This document shows, in pieces, positions 8,477-14,756 of a DNA stretch of 20,147 nt (within the stretch, counting starts at the first letter, position 1; every line of letters begins with the position of its first letter). The stretch covers positions 1 through 20,147 of the forward strand of contig JAUWNS010000020.1 in assembly GCA_030612485.1 (NCBI GenBank), written 5' to 3'. The notes beneath the pieces are model-generated. The model ran no database searches. It was not told the origin of the DNA and was given only the letters and a program-made list of their open reading frames with translations. The translations under genes and the position numbers were made by a program. This DNA is from Candidatus Bipolaricaulota bacterium. GTDB taxonomy: Bacteria > Bipolaricaulota > Bipolaricaulia > UBA7950 > UBA9294.

Positions 8477-8505
8477 ATTATATCCCCCAAGCGCGAATCC
8501 GCTAA
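8477..8505 (-). promoter_or_regulatory. Sigma-70-type promoter of tpiA-pgsA
   Basis: On the - strand a perfect TATAAT (8482-8477) is preceded, 17 bp away, by TTAGCG (8505-8500), a weak 3-of-6 match to the -35 consensus. The predicted transcription start near 8470 would give a leader of about 18 nt to the ATG at 8452. Confidence 0.6.
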
Positions 8506-8601
8506 CCGAATCTCTCAGTCTTTTGATCATTCAAGCGCTAAATCTTTCGATTCGTGGAATCCGTGATTTGTTACATGCCGAAAGGCTAAACAAATGCTCG
8601 A

Positions 8602-8630
8602 TTGACATCCATGTGCCACCCTCATATGAT
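8602..8630 (+). promoter_or_regulatory. Strong sigma-70-type promoter of the slipin-mnmG operon
   Basis: A perfect TTGACA (8602-8607), a 17-bp spacer and TATGAT (8625-8630, 5 of 6). The start near 8637 leaves about 29 nt to the slipin ATG, with the ribosome site GGAGGAGGT in between. This is the clearest consensus promoter in the window. Confidence 0.85.
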
Positions 8631-8665
8631 CGGACTGCAATAAAGTAGAAGGAGGAGGTAAGAAA

Positions 8666-9412
8666 ATGTCAATAACCATTGGAGCAATCGTCGCTCTTGT
8701 CGTGCTGTTCTTTCTGAACGCGATCCGCATTGTCCGCGAGTACGAGCGGGGGGTCATCTTCCGCTTGGGGCGCCTCGTCGGCGCAAAGGGGCCGGGGCTC
8801 TTCCTCATCATCCCCATCGTTGACAAGATGGTGAAGATAACCCTGCGGCTGGTCACCCTTGACGTCCCCCCGCAGGAGGTGATCACCAAGGACAACGTAA
8901 CAGCGACCGTTAACGCTGTCCTCTTCTTCCGCGTGGTCGATCCTTCCGCAGCTGTGGTCAATGTACAGAACTACATCGAGGCAACGCGTCAGATCGCGAT
9001 GACAACGCTGCGAAGCATCCTCGGTGGCGTGGAACTCGACCAGCTCCTGAGCGAACGGGAGAACATCAACCTCAAGCTGCAGGCGATCATCGACGAGCAG
9101 ACCGATCCGTGGGGAATCAAGGTGAAGACGGTCGAGATCAAGGACGTGAAGATTCCCGGTGATATGCAGCGGGCGATCGCGCGGCAGGCCGAGGCCGAGC
9201 GGGAGCGTCGGGCCAAGATCATCAACGCCGAGGGAGAACTCCAAGCAGCGAGCAAGCTCTCCGAGGCAGCAGCGATCATCGCGGAGAACCCGGCAGCGCT
9301 CCAGCTTCGTTACCTTCAGAGCCTCGTCGATATCTCTGCGGAGAACGCCTCGACGATCGTCTTCCCGATCCCGATCGACATGTTCAAGTTCTTCCAGAAT
9401 AAGGACTCGTAG
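8666..9412 (+). CDS. SPFH-domain membrane protein, slipin/stomatin-like
   Basis: A 248-residue membrane-associated scaffold protein. One N-terminal hydrophobic segment (residues 1-20) is followed by the SPFH domain: [55 protein letters not shown] coiled-coil stretch follows, rich in [17 protein letters not shown], and the end is [13 protein letters not shown]. Length and motifs fit slipin-2 proteins, which form oligomers in the inner membrane and often pair with an NfeD protease-like partner. No NfeD gene is adjacent here; mnmG follows after 11 bp. A strong ribosome site and promoter precede it. Prohibitin/HflK-type paralogues are less likely because of the length and motif pattern. Confidence 0.92.
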   Translation: MSITIGAIVALVVLFFLNAIRIVREYERGVIFRLGRLVGAKGPGLFLIIPIVDKMVKITLRLVTLDVPPQEVITKDNVTATVNAVLFFRVVDPSAAVVNVQNYIEATRQIAMTTLRSILGGVELDQLLSERENINLKLQAIIDEQTDPWGIKVKTVEIKDVKIPGDMQRAIARQAEAERERRAKIINAEGELQAASKLSEAAAIIAENPAALQLRYLQSLVDISAENASTIVFPIPIDMFKFFQNKDS

Positions 9413-9423
9413 CGAGAGACTCG

Positions 9424-11268
9424 ATGAAGACCTACGATGTGGTGGTGGTCGGCGCCGGGCACGCCGGATGTGAGGCGGCGCTGGCCGCGGCCCGGCTTGG
9501 TGTTGCTACGGCACTGGTGACGATCAACCTCTCCGAGATCGGGAAGATGCCGTGCAACCCGGCGATCGGCGGACCAGGAAAATCGCAGCTCGTGCGCGAG
9601 ATCGACGCTCTCGGCGGGGAGATGGGCTGCATCACCGACTCCTCCATGTTGAACATCCGCCTCCTCAATACGAGCAAAGGGAAGGCCATGCAGGTCCGCC
9701 GCGCCCAAGCGGACCGAACGCGATACAAGCTCCTATGGAAGACGCTCCTCGAGAAAACCGATGGCCTCGACCTGATCGAGGGGATGGTCGGGGAGATCCA
9801 CACCGCAGGCGGGCGCGTCACTGGTGTCGAACTGCGCGAGGGATTGGCTCTGAAAGCAAAGGCAGTGATCCTCGCCACGGGGACCTTTCTGAACGGTCGA
9901 GTTCTCATCGGGACGCTAGTTTATCCGGCCGGTCGGAGCGGGGAACCACCATCCCTTGGTCTGGCGACGGCACTTCGCACCATGGGCCTTACCATGGGCC
10001 GGCTGAAGACCGGGACTCCCCCACGGGTCAACCGCCGTTCGATCGACTTTAGCGGGCTTGAGAGACAGGATACCCATCCCTCTCCTCTCTCGTTCTCCTT
10101 CTGGCGCGAACCGTTCGCTCTTGCAAACGACTACCCGGTCTACGTCACCCACACCAACGAGGAGACCCATCGCATCATCCGTGACAACCTCTCTCTCACC
10201 CCGAACTACAACGGCCTCATCCAAAGTGAGGGGCCGCGTAACTGTCCGTCGCTTGAGGCGAAGATCGTCAAGTTCCCACAGCGCAGCAGCCACAAGGTCT
10301 TTCTCGAACCGGAGGGACGGGAGACGGCCGAGACGTACCTGCAGGGGATCTACACCGCTTTCACCCCCGATATTCAAGAAGAGATCGTCCGCTCGATCGT
10401 GGGACTCGAACACGCTCAGATCGAGCGCTACGGGTACGACATCGAGTACGATTACGTCGATCCGACACAGCTTACCCCCGCGCTTGAGGTCGATGGCATC
10501 ACTGGCCTCTTCCTCGCTGGCCAGGTGAACGGGACGACCGGTTACGAAGAGGCGGCGGGACAAGGGATCCTCGCCGGAATCAATGCTGCTCGCCGCGTCA
10601 AAGGGGAAGTCCCGCTCGTCCTCTCACGCGGGGAGGCGTTCATCGGGGTGATGATCGATGATCTAGTGACCAAGGGGGTGACCGAACCCTACCGCATGCT
10701 CCCCTCCCGCGCCGAGTACCGGATCACCCTGCGTGAGGGGAACGCCGATCTGCGCCTCTCAAAGATCGGCTACCAGATCGGCCTCCTCCCCGACGAGCGC
10801 TACGAGAAGGCGCTCGCTCGTGCTCAGGCTATCGGGCGACTACTCGATGAGTTGAAAAGCCGTCGCATTGGCCCACAGGACCCATTAAACCATGTCCTCA
10901 TCTCTCGAGGGACCACCCCGCTCACGGAGAATGGAGCGAGCCTGTACGACCTCCTCCGCCGGCCATCGGTCCGCCTATCCGACCTCTTTCCCCTCGACGG
11001 AATCCCAGAGGACGTAAGAAGCGAGGCGGAGATCGAGACGAAGTACGCCGGGTACCTTGCACAACAGGAACGGGAGATCGCACGGCTGAAGCGTTTGGAG
11101 AGGCTCATCATCCCTATAGAGTTGGACTACAACCTGCTTTCAAACCTCTCCATAGAAGGACGCGACCGCCTCACGCGGGTGCGGCCGAGCACGTTCGGAC
11201 AGGCATCGCGCATCCCTGGTATCTCCCACGCCGATCTGTCGATGCTCGCCATCACCCTGCGCCGCTGA
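9424..11268 (+). CDS. mnmG: tRNA uridine-5-carboxymethylaminomethyl modification enzyme MnmG (GidA)
   Basis: A FAD enzyme that works with MnmE and methylene-tetrahydrofolate to modify U34 in the anticodon of several tRNAs. The FAD-binding VVGAGHAGCEAA is at residues 8-19. The MPCNPAIGGPGKSQL block contains the first conserved Cys (about 44). The second conserved Cys is in PRNCPSLEAKIVKFP. The late FAD motif NGTTGYEEAAGQG and a helical C-terminal domain for tRNA/MnmE binding are present. Length is 614, close to the usual 620-630, and complete. The ribosome site is weak (GAGAG), which fits coupling to the slipin gene 11 bp upstream. mnmE is not in the window. Confidence 0.97.
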   Translation: MKTYDVVVVGAGHAGCEAALAAARLGVATALVTINLSEIGKMPCNPAIGGPGKSQLVREIDALGGEMGCITDSSMLNIRLLNTSKGKAMQVRRAQADRTRYKLLWKTLLEKTDGLDLIEGMVGEIHTAGGRVTGVELREGLALKAKAVILATGTFLNGRVLIGTLVYPAGRSGEPPSLGLATALRTMGLTMGRLKTGTPPRVNRRSIDFSGLERQDTHPSPLSFSFWREPFALANDYPVYVTHTNEETHRIIRDNLSLTPNYNGLIQSEGPRNCPSLEAKIVKFPQRSSHKVFLEPEGRETAETYLQGIYTAFTPDIQEEIVRSIVGLEHAQIERYGYDIEYDYVDPTQLTPALEVDGITGLFLAGQVNGTTGYEEAAGQGILAGINAARRVKGEVPLVLSRGEAFIGVMIDDLVTKGVTEPYRMLPSRAEYRITLREGNADLRLSKIGYQIGLLPDERYEKALARAQAIGRLLDELKSRRIGPQDPLNHVLISRGTTPLTENGASLYDLLRRPSVRLSDLFPLDGIPEDVRSEAEIETKYAGYLAQQEREIARLKRLERLIIPIELDYNLLSNLSIEGRDRLTRVRPSTFGQASRIPGISHADLSMLAITLRR

Positions 11269-11311
11269 GGAATTGAGAGATCGGAAGATTGGGGGGGTTC
11301 AACTTGAGATT

Positions 11312-11332
11312 CCCTGTGGTCTTGCCACAGGG
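11312..11332 (+). terminator. Possible terminator hairpin after mnmG
   Basis: CCCTGTGG and CCACAGGG form 8 perfect pairs around TCTTG, 43 bp past the mnmG stop. It is followed by TTTCCTTAT, a poor T-run, so termination is likely but not strong. Confidence 0.55.
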
Positions 11333-11342
11333 TTTCCTTATC

Positions 11343-11375
11343 CCCTCTCCTTGATAGGAGAGGGTCGGGGTGAGG
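11343..11375 (+). repeat. Dispersed palindromic repeat, intergenic copy
   Basis: CCCTCTCC and GGAGAGGG pair around TTGATA and are followed by TCGGGGTGAGG. The same stem, with a GGGTGAGG-type flank on the same side, occurs twice inside the restriction gene at 16855-19974 (18250-18283 and 18606-18640). This copy lies outside any gene and shows the element is a mobile or dispersed repeat, not a protein motif. Confidence 0.75.
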
Positions 11376-11394
11376 TGAAATAATGAAATGCCGG

Positions 11395-11414
11395 TTTTGA
11401 CCTTCAGGTCAAAA
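11395..11414. repeat. Perfect 8-bp-arm hairpin
   Basis: TTTTGACC and GGTCAAAA pair perfectly around TTCA. It stands 20 bp after the GC-rich palindrome at 11343. It has no clear terminator character because no gene ends next to it. Confidence 0.55.
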
Positions 11415-11480
11415 TGAAATTGGCGGAATACCCCATAGTCTTGCTACGCGGATAGTCAATTTCAAGGGATTTCTTTATTC

Positions 11481-11504
11481 ACTCAATCACTCAATCACTC
11501 AATC
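11481..11504 (+). repeat. Tandem repeat, three perfect 8-bp units
   Basis: The unit ACTCAATC occurs three times without interruption. This is a micro-tandem repeat, with no spacers and no CRISPR character. Confidence 0.9.
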
Positions 11505-11514
11505 AACCTTTAGT

Positions 11515-11538
11515 GACTTCTAATTTCGGCTTGCACGG
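11515..11538 (+). repeat. 24-bp dispersed repeat, left copy
   Basis: Shares 22 of 24 bases, same orientation, with 20122-20145. The common core begins GACTTCTAATTTCGG and ends GCACGG. The two copies enclose the whole right-hand accessory region (about 8.6 kb). Confidence 0.7.
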
Positions 11539-11545
11539 ACGGATG

Positions 11546-11635
11546 CCGGTTGCGAAGCAAGACCGGAGGTCAGAAAGAATTCACCACGAAGAGCACGAAA
11601 GGGATTTGGTTTTCAGATGTAGCATTCGCAACCGG
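11546..11635. repeat. Inverted repeat with 11-bp perfect arms
   Basis: CCGGTTGCGAA (11546-11556) is the exact reverse complement of TTCGCAACCGG (11625-11635). One arm of the next inverted repeat (11580-11591) lies between them, so the two repeats are interleaved. Confidence 0.65.
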
Positions 11636-11807
11636 TCGAGTGCAAAAGCGGAAAAAGATAGTCGTGAGTCGGGAGTCTAAATGAAGTCCATAGTCCAAAG
11701 CTCAACGTGGCAGACAAGCTGCTCACGCTACAAAAGAACAGGCTTTTGGGTAGCGTCGGGAGCTTGCCTCCGACGTTGCGCTTGTCCTTTGAACCCTTCG
11801 TGGTGAA
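11580..11807. repeat. Inverted repeat with 12-bp perfect arms
   Basis: TTCACCACGAAG (11580-11591) and CTTCGTGGTGAA (11796-11807) are exact reverse complements, 204 bp apart. They enclose a gene-free segment containing further hairpins. This could be the ends of a small non-autonomous element or two copies of a dispersed repeat in opposite orientation. Confidence 0.55.
11725..11775. repeat. Two overlapping hairpins that cannot form together
   Basis: The first pairs ACGCTAC plus AAAAG (11725-11736) with CTTTT plus GTAGCGT (11743-11756). The second pairs CGTCGG (11754-11759) with CCGACG (11770-11775), extended by an AG/CT pair. They share bases 11754-11756, so only one can form fully at a time. 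No coding partner is evident. Confidence 0.45.
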
Positions 11808-12086
11808 ACAAATCTGTGCCTTCTCAAGATGCTCAAGGACTGACACAACAAGCCCTTGGAGTGCACGCCATAGGCCGCCCGCTCAAGAGCAGTATTCGGA
11901 TGCAGAAAAACATCAGTCAGTAGGCGAACCCGCAACCCTGCGACCACAACCCAGTGCGCTAACCGATTCCCCCAAGGCACTCGGATTCATCTGCAATTAG
12001 CCGCCTCTCGTAGCCAGAAACACCAAAAGTAAAGATCTCTCTCCGGTGCCCCGAGGATATCGCTGTACCTTGTGTACGACGGAGTG

Positions 12087-12114
12087 CTTCTTCACACGCA
12101 AGAAGTGATATAAT
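12087..12114 (+). promoter_or_regulatory. Extended -10 promoter with adjacent inverted repeat
   Basis: TGA followed by TATAAT (12106-12114) is an extended -10 element. No good -35 is seen. The site is preceded by CTTCTT, 7 bases, AAGAAG (12087-12105), a possible operator. The predicted start near 12121 would fall in the ribosome site of the small gene at 12131, so the exact start is uncertain. Confidence 0.45.
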
Positions 12115-12130
12115 CTACGGAGGTGGTTCG

Positions 12131-12274
12131 ATGTCTACTAAATCGCGCATTTACAAGTTTCTTCGTCTTTGGAACGATGCGTCAGCGGTGAAGAGAGGGA
12201 AGGTCGGCAAGCGCATAGGACGACGAGCAGCGGGGAAGACGACTGGGCGGCTATTGAGGAAGCTGTTCAAGTAG
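12131..12274 (+). CDS. Small, very basic conserved-looking protein (47 aa)
   Basis: Begins MSTKSRIYKFLRLWNDASAV and ends with the basic segment GRLLRKLFK. About a third of the residues are Lys or Arg, and R/K-G-K/R patterns repeat through the second half (KRGKVGKRIGRRAAGK). A very good ribosome site, GGAGGT, lies 6 bases before the ATG, and a TATAAT-type promoter is close upstream. The composition and the well-formed start make it a real gene in my view. I recognise a resemblance to small hypothetical proteins with the same RAAGKxTGRLLRKLF ending, but no function is known. The charge suggests nucleic-acid or ribosome binding, which is only an inference. Confidence 0.7.
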   Translation: MSTKSRIYKFLRLWNDASAVKRGKVGKRIGRRAAGKTTGRLLRKLFK

Positions 12275-12283
12275 ATGGATTGA

Positions 12284-12430
12284 GTCGTTTGGGCCTCGTC
12301 CCCGAACGAGCGGATTTACCGCGCCGTTCGCGTTCAGAATTATAGGCTCAGAGAGGTGACTGACTTCGTGGGGCTGAGCTGCTCTACCATCAGCATCACC
12401 GCGAAACGTACCGCTGAGGGGAAAAATACC
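12284..12430 (+). pseudogene. Remnant of a REP-associated tyrosine (RAYT, IS200-like) transposase C-terminus
   Basis: The frame that includes 12305-12307 reads NERIYRAVRVQNYRLREV, then TDFVGLSCSTISITAKR. This is the C-terminal helix-turn-helix tail of RAYT-type Y1 transposases, usually of the form N-x-x-I-Y-x-A-V...Y-x-L-x-E-I-A-x-x-L-G-x-x-x-S-T-V-S-R. A stop (TGA at 12281) lies just upstream in frame and no catalytic HUH domain precedes it, so only the last 40-50 residues remain. This fits the presence of REP-like palindromes at 14695 and 15776. Resemblance is by eye; the exact right boundary is uncertain. Confidence 0.65.
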
Positions 12431-12486
12431 AAGAATAAAGATGTGACTCCAGCGCCCATGTCAGCTGCGCCGCTGATATCTCAGAT

Positions 12487-12521
12487 TGTGCGGGACAAGA
12501 CCGGAAGGTCCGCCCCGCACA
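12487..12521 (-). terminator. Long hairpin just after the DUF2188 gene
   Basis: TGTGCGGG (12487-12494) pairs with CCCGCACA (12514-12521), and an inner GACC-GGAA-GGTC stem-loop sits at 12499-12510. It begins 6 bp past the DUF2188 stop on the - strand. No T-run follows, so it is either a factor-dependent terminator or an mRNA-stabilising 3' hairpin. Confidence 0.5.
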
Positions 12522-12527
12522 GAAGTG

Positions 12528-12755
12528 TTAGCCTCGCGGCGGGAATGGATCGCCTCCGTAGGTCCGTTCAGACTGGAAGAGACCGTCCTTGCCGTGAATG
12601 ATCACTTGAGAGGGTTTGGATCTGTGAGCCTGTGAGATCGCCGATCTAACAGCGGCGTCTTTCGTCCGATGGACGGATGATGCCTTACTCCCTCCCTGCT
12701 TCTTCACTTGCCAACCATCAGGATGCTTGGTTACGTGAAGTCGTTTTCGAGCCAT
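12528..12755 (-). CDS. DUF2188-family protein
   Basis: A 75-residue basic protein. The sequence HVTKHPDGWQVKKQGGSKASSVHRTKDAAVRSA, followed by VIIHGKDGLFQSERTYGGDP, matches the DUF2188 pattern: a small beta-beta-alpha-type unit with W-x-V-K and a terminal H-x-x-D-G-x-I-x-x-x-x-T-Y-G-x-D-P. The start is the ATG at 12755, with GGAGGTGA 5 bases upstream; an in-frame GTG at 12764 lies inside that ribosome site. It follows the PIN gene by 45 bp on the same strand and probably belongs to that operon as a third gene. The family has no established function. Confidence 0.8.
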   Translation of the reverse strand: MARKRLHVTKHPDGWQVKKQGGSKASSVHRTKDAAVRSAISQAHRSKPSQVIIHGKDGLFQSERTYGGDPFPPRG

Positions 12756-12800
12756 GGTTCTCACCTCCTTTTGCGTAGGATGTCACTCTTGGCCCGCAAC

Positions 12801-13304
12801 TCAATCAATGTGATTTCGCCAAGCTTCGAGCCTCTTTGAACATTCGCTCTCCGGAAGCCAACTGCCGTTGGCCATGATCGCCTCCAGTGCGTTGATGGCC
12901 CGCTCGAATGAGAGCAGCCTTTGCTCGATGAGGCAATCAAGAACCCAAAGAATACCATGCACTTTCAAGCCCATCTGATGAGCATGCCACCTAAGCTTGT
13001 CGTCGCCTGTCAGCAGAACCGCACTCTTCTCAGATGCCAAGAGCAAAGCAGCAACGTCTTTGTGTGTAAGCCCTGTGTAGGAAGCAGCTGTCAGCTGAAG
13101 ACGCAGGACCTCGTCACCAGTAAGGTGATGTATTTGGAGTCCGAGTGCTTCGAGCTCCGACGCACTGACGTCCTGTGCCTCCCCGCAAACCAGATCTGGG
13201 GAGTATGCGGCCCCCAGCATGTGCAGAGTTTCTCGTAAGATGCCGCCATGGCAGATATCGATGATGACGGTAGCATCTAAGACACAAATCTGGTCGTTCT
13301 CCAA
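12801..13304 (-). CDS. PIN-domain protein, likely RNase toxin partner of the ImmA/IrrE regulator
   Basis: A 167-residue protein with the acidic residues of a PIN nuclease in order: D10 (VLDATVIIDI), E42, D83 (THKDVAALLLA) and D101 in LLTGDDKLR. PIN proteins cleave RNA using bound metal ions and are common toxins. The start is a TTG at 13304 preceded by GAGGGGG. The gene lies 18 bp after the XRE-ImmA/IrrE gene. Pairing of an HTH-Zn-peptidase regulator with a PIN or PIN-like (for example DUF4411) protein is a known toxin-antitoxin layout. The substrate is unknown. The last 40 residues (LSFERAINALEAIMANGSWLPE) are an added helical tail. Confidence 0.8.
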   Translation of the reverse strand: MENDQICVLDATVIIDICHGGILRETLHMLGAAYSPDLVCGEAQDVSASELEALGLQIHHLTGDEVLRLQLTAASYTGLTHKDVAALLLASEKSAVLLTGDDKLRWHAHQMGLKVHGILWVLDCLIEQRLLSFERAINALEAIMANGSWLPESECSKRLEAWRNHID

Positions 13305-13322
13305 TCTATCCCCCTCAACTCG

Positions 13323-14321
13323 TCAGCTGGCTACATCGCTCAACTCCATGGCCTTGGTTCTCGAAACGAGACCCTCGGCAATCGCACGTTGCACTAATCT
13401 GGCCATTCTCGAAGTGGATTCCTGCTCCAACAAGCAGAACTCCTCTCGATGCAATCCCTTCATACGCAGAAAGCGATTGAAAGAAGAGAAATACGTGTTC
13501 GTAATAATGCCTAGGTCTTTTGCTCGATACGCCCACGCACTGATGCTCATACCATACTTCCGCTTGAGCGAACATAGTTCGCGCACGTCAAGGCGGCTCC
13601 GCCGCACGCCCAACTCCGCAACTGCTGCCTCAGCTGGAACCAGCAAGGCTCCGGCAAAGCGATTGGCCACTTTCTCGGCATTGAGACCCTCTTGATGCTT
13701 TACCATCAAGTGACCTAGCTCGTGAGCCACGGAGAACCGCTGTCGGTCTCCCACGAGATCTCTTCGTACCACGACTACAGGAGCGCCACCATCTATCTGA
13801 ACGAACAACGCATCAAAGGCTGCATGAGCATCCACTACCGCCACTTTGATGCCGTTAGACTCAAGTACCTCCATAAGATTTTCGATTGGTCCTTTTCCAA
13901 GCCCCCACTCGTGGCGCAGCTCGGAAGAGACTTTCTCTACATCGTCAATTGATGAAACCACACGCTTGGAGCAGGTCGGCATCTTAAATGCTGTCTCCAT
14001 ACTCAACAGGCTTTCAAGTTCCACGTACCGCTCTATGTGTGCCTGAGCCTTCGCAAGAACTGAAGCTTGGTCCTTCATACGCAGAGACTTCTTACAGCGG
14101 TACAGCGGTACCGTCAGGCTCACGCTCGTTGAGCTCAGAAGAAACTCGGTGCTTACACCGAGAGTATCTGCAATCGCCAGAAGCACCGATGAACTGGGCA
14201 TCATCACGTCACGCTCATACTTCGATATCGCCATCGCACTGAGGTTACACATTGCCGCCATTTCCCTTTGGCTGAGACCAGCGGCTTTCCTCCCTAGACG
14301 AATTCTGCTTCCTACGTTCAT
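13323..14321 (-). CDS. XRE-type HTH regulator fused to ImmA/IrrE (DUF955) metallopeptidase domain
   Basis: A 332-residue fusion. Residues 6-62 form an XRE helix-turn-helix (RLGRKAAGLSQREMAAMC, then AISKYERD). Residues about 140-250 form the ImmA/IrrE Zn-peptidase, with H200-E201-L-G-H204 and the downstream EKVANRFAGALLVPA segment. A C-terminal helical region follows. Such proteins act as repressor-antitoxins that may be inactivated, or that inactivate a partner, by proteolysis. The ATG has GGAGGGGGG upstream. The promoter overlaps an 11-bp inverted repeat, which strongly suggests autorepression. It heads an operon with the PIN and DUF2188 genes. Confidence 0.9.
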   Translation of the reverse strand: MNVGSRIRLGRKAAGLSQREMAAMCNLSAMAISKYERDVMMPSSSVLLAIADTLGVSTEFLLSSTSVSLTVPLYRCKKSLRMKDQASVLAKAQAHIERYVELESLLSMETAFKMPTCSKRVVSSIDDVEKVSSELRHEWGLGKGPIENLMEVLESNGIKVAVVDAHAAFDALFVQIDGGAPVVVVRRDLVGDRQRFSVAHELGHLMVKHQEGLNAEKVANRFAGALLVPAEAAVAELGVRRSRLDVRELCSLKRKYGMSISAWAYRAKDLGIITNTYFSSFNRFLRMKGLHREEFCLLEQESTSRMARLVQRAIAEGLVSRTKAMELSDVAS

Positions 14322-14336
14322 GGTTCCCCCCTCCTT

Positions 14337-14379
14337 GATGGTTTACATTATACACTTTTCTTAAGTTTTGTAAACCATC
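14337..14379 (-). promoter_or_regulatory. Promoter and inverted-repeat operator of the XRE-ImmA/PIN operon
   Basis: On the - strand TTTACA (14374-14369, 5 of 6), a 16-bp spacer and TATAAT (14352-14347) form a strong promoter. Perfect 11-bp arms GATGGTTTACA (14337-14347) and TGTAAACCATC (14369-14379) overlap the -35 on one side and the end of the -10 to the transcription start on the other. A dimeric XRE protein bound to both arms would block RNA polymerase. This is the best operator in the window. Confidence 0.85.
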
Positions 14380-14694
14380 TCATTCGTAGTCCGCGTTTGG
14401 AAAACAAACTGCACCGAGGTATTGGAAGCGGGTGACGCACCCTAACGTTTGTCAGCAATATGACGAAGCCCAGAAGAGCACTATGATGCCAACACTAACC
14501 TTGAGAGGCTGGATCTCCACGATCAACATGTAGATAGCACAAGGCTGGCGATTCCGCCCGGTTCACTCTTTTGGAGAGCATGAAAGACAGATGCTGAAAT
14601 GCTTAAAGGGGATTGATCCCCCTAGCATGCCCCTCAGAAATCCTGCTTGGAATTGAGCTACTAGCTAGCCAACAGCAAGCAGTTCAGTGGAAAG
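14380..14694. other. Intergenic region with no gene
   Basis: No protein-like frame is seen on either strand. It contains the hairpin at 14599-14628 and a short GTTTG-GAAAA-CAAAC stem at 14395-14409. It separates the TIR-protease pair from the XRE-ImmA operon and may hold distal regulatory sites, but none are recognisable. Confidence 0.6.
14599..14628 (-). terminator. Possible terminator for the TIR/protease transcripts
   Basis: GGGGAT and ATCCCC form 6 perfect pairs around a 2-base loop, inside outer arms ATGCT and AGCAT. Read on the - strand the stem is followed by TTTAAGCATTT. It lies about 140 bp past the protease stop. Confidence 0.5.
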
Positions 14695-14756
14695 GGGGAC
14701 ACAAACCTTATTTCAGGCTGCTCCTTGCGGAATTATGGTATGTGTCCCCGGAATTT
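14695..14756. repeat. REP-like palindromic element, intact copy
   Basis: GGGGACACA (14695-14703) and TGTGTCCCC (14741-14749) are perfect 9-bp inverted arms, followed by GGAATTT. The TGTGTCCCCGGAATT end is typical of the REP elements served by RAYT transposases, of which a remnant lies at 12284. It directly follows the protease stop in the gene's orientation. A second, decayed copy is at 15776-15838. Confidence 0.7.

Larger units (their letters stand above)
11269..12130. other. Gene-free stretch packed with hairpins and dispersed repeats
   Basis: No open frame here has protein-like character on either strand. The stretch holds a possible mnmG terminator, a copy of a GC-rich palindrome also found inside the restriction gene at 16855-19974, several further inverted repeats, a 3 x 8-bp tandem repeat, and a short repeat shared with the right edge of the window. 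Near 11923-11978 (- strand) it resembles the first two-thirds of a tRNA-His with anticodon GTG, but it does not fold properly. It looks like a landing zone for small repeats between the core genome and the defence island. Confidence 0.7.

Noticed and set aside
11481..11504. Three tandem ACTCAATC units as a possible CRISPR or iteron array.
   Set aside because: Units are only 8 bp with no spacers, too few for an array, and no cas or replication gene is nearby.
11923..11978. tRNA-His-like sequence on the - strand with a TTGTGGT anticodon loop (GTG) and GGGTTCG.
   Set aside because: The D-stem does not pair, the anticodon stem has a mismatch, and no 3' acceptor strand complementary to the 5' end is found. 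At best it is a decayed fragment.
11613..12000. Open frames of 75-100 codons on both strands in the repeat-rich region.
   Set aside because: They have no ribosome sites, overlap each other, and translate into low-complexity or Arg/Ser-rich sequence across hairpins.
12356..12601. An 81-codon + strand frame as an intact gene.
   Set aside because: Only its first part resembles protein (the transposase tail), and it runs through a hairpin into the DUF2188 gene on the opposite strand.
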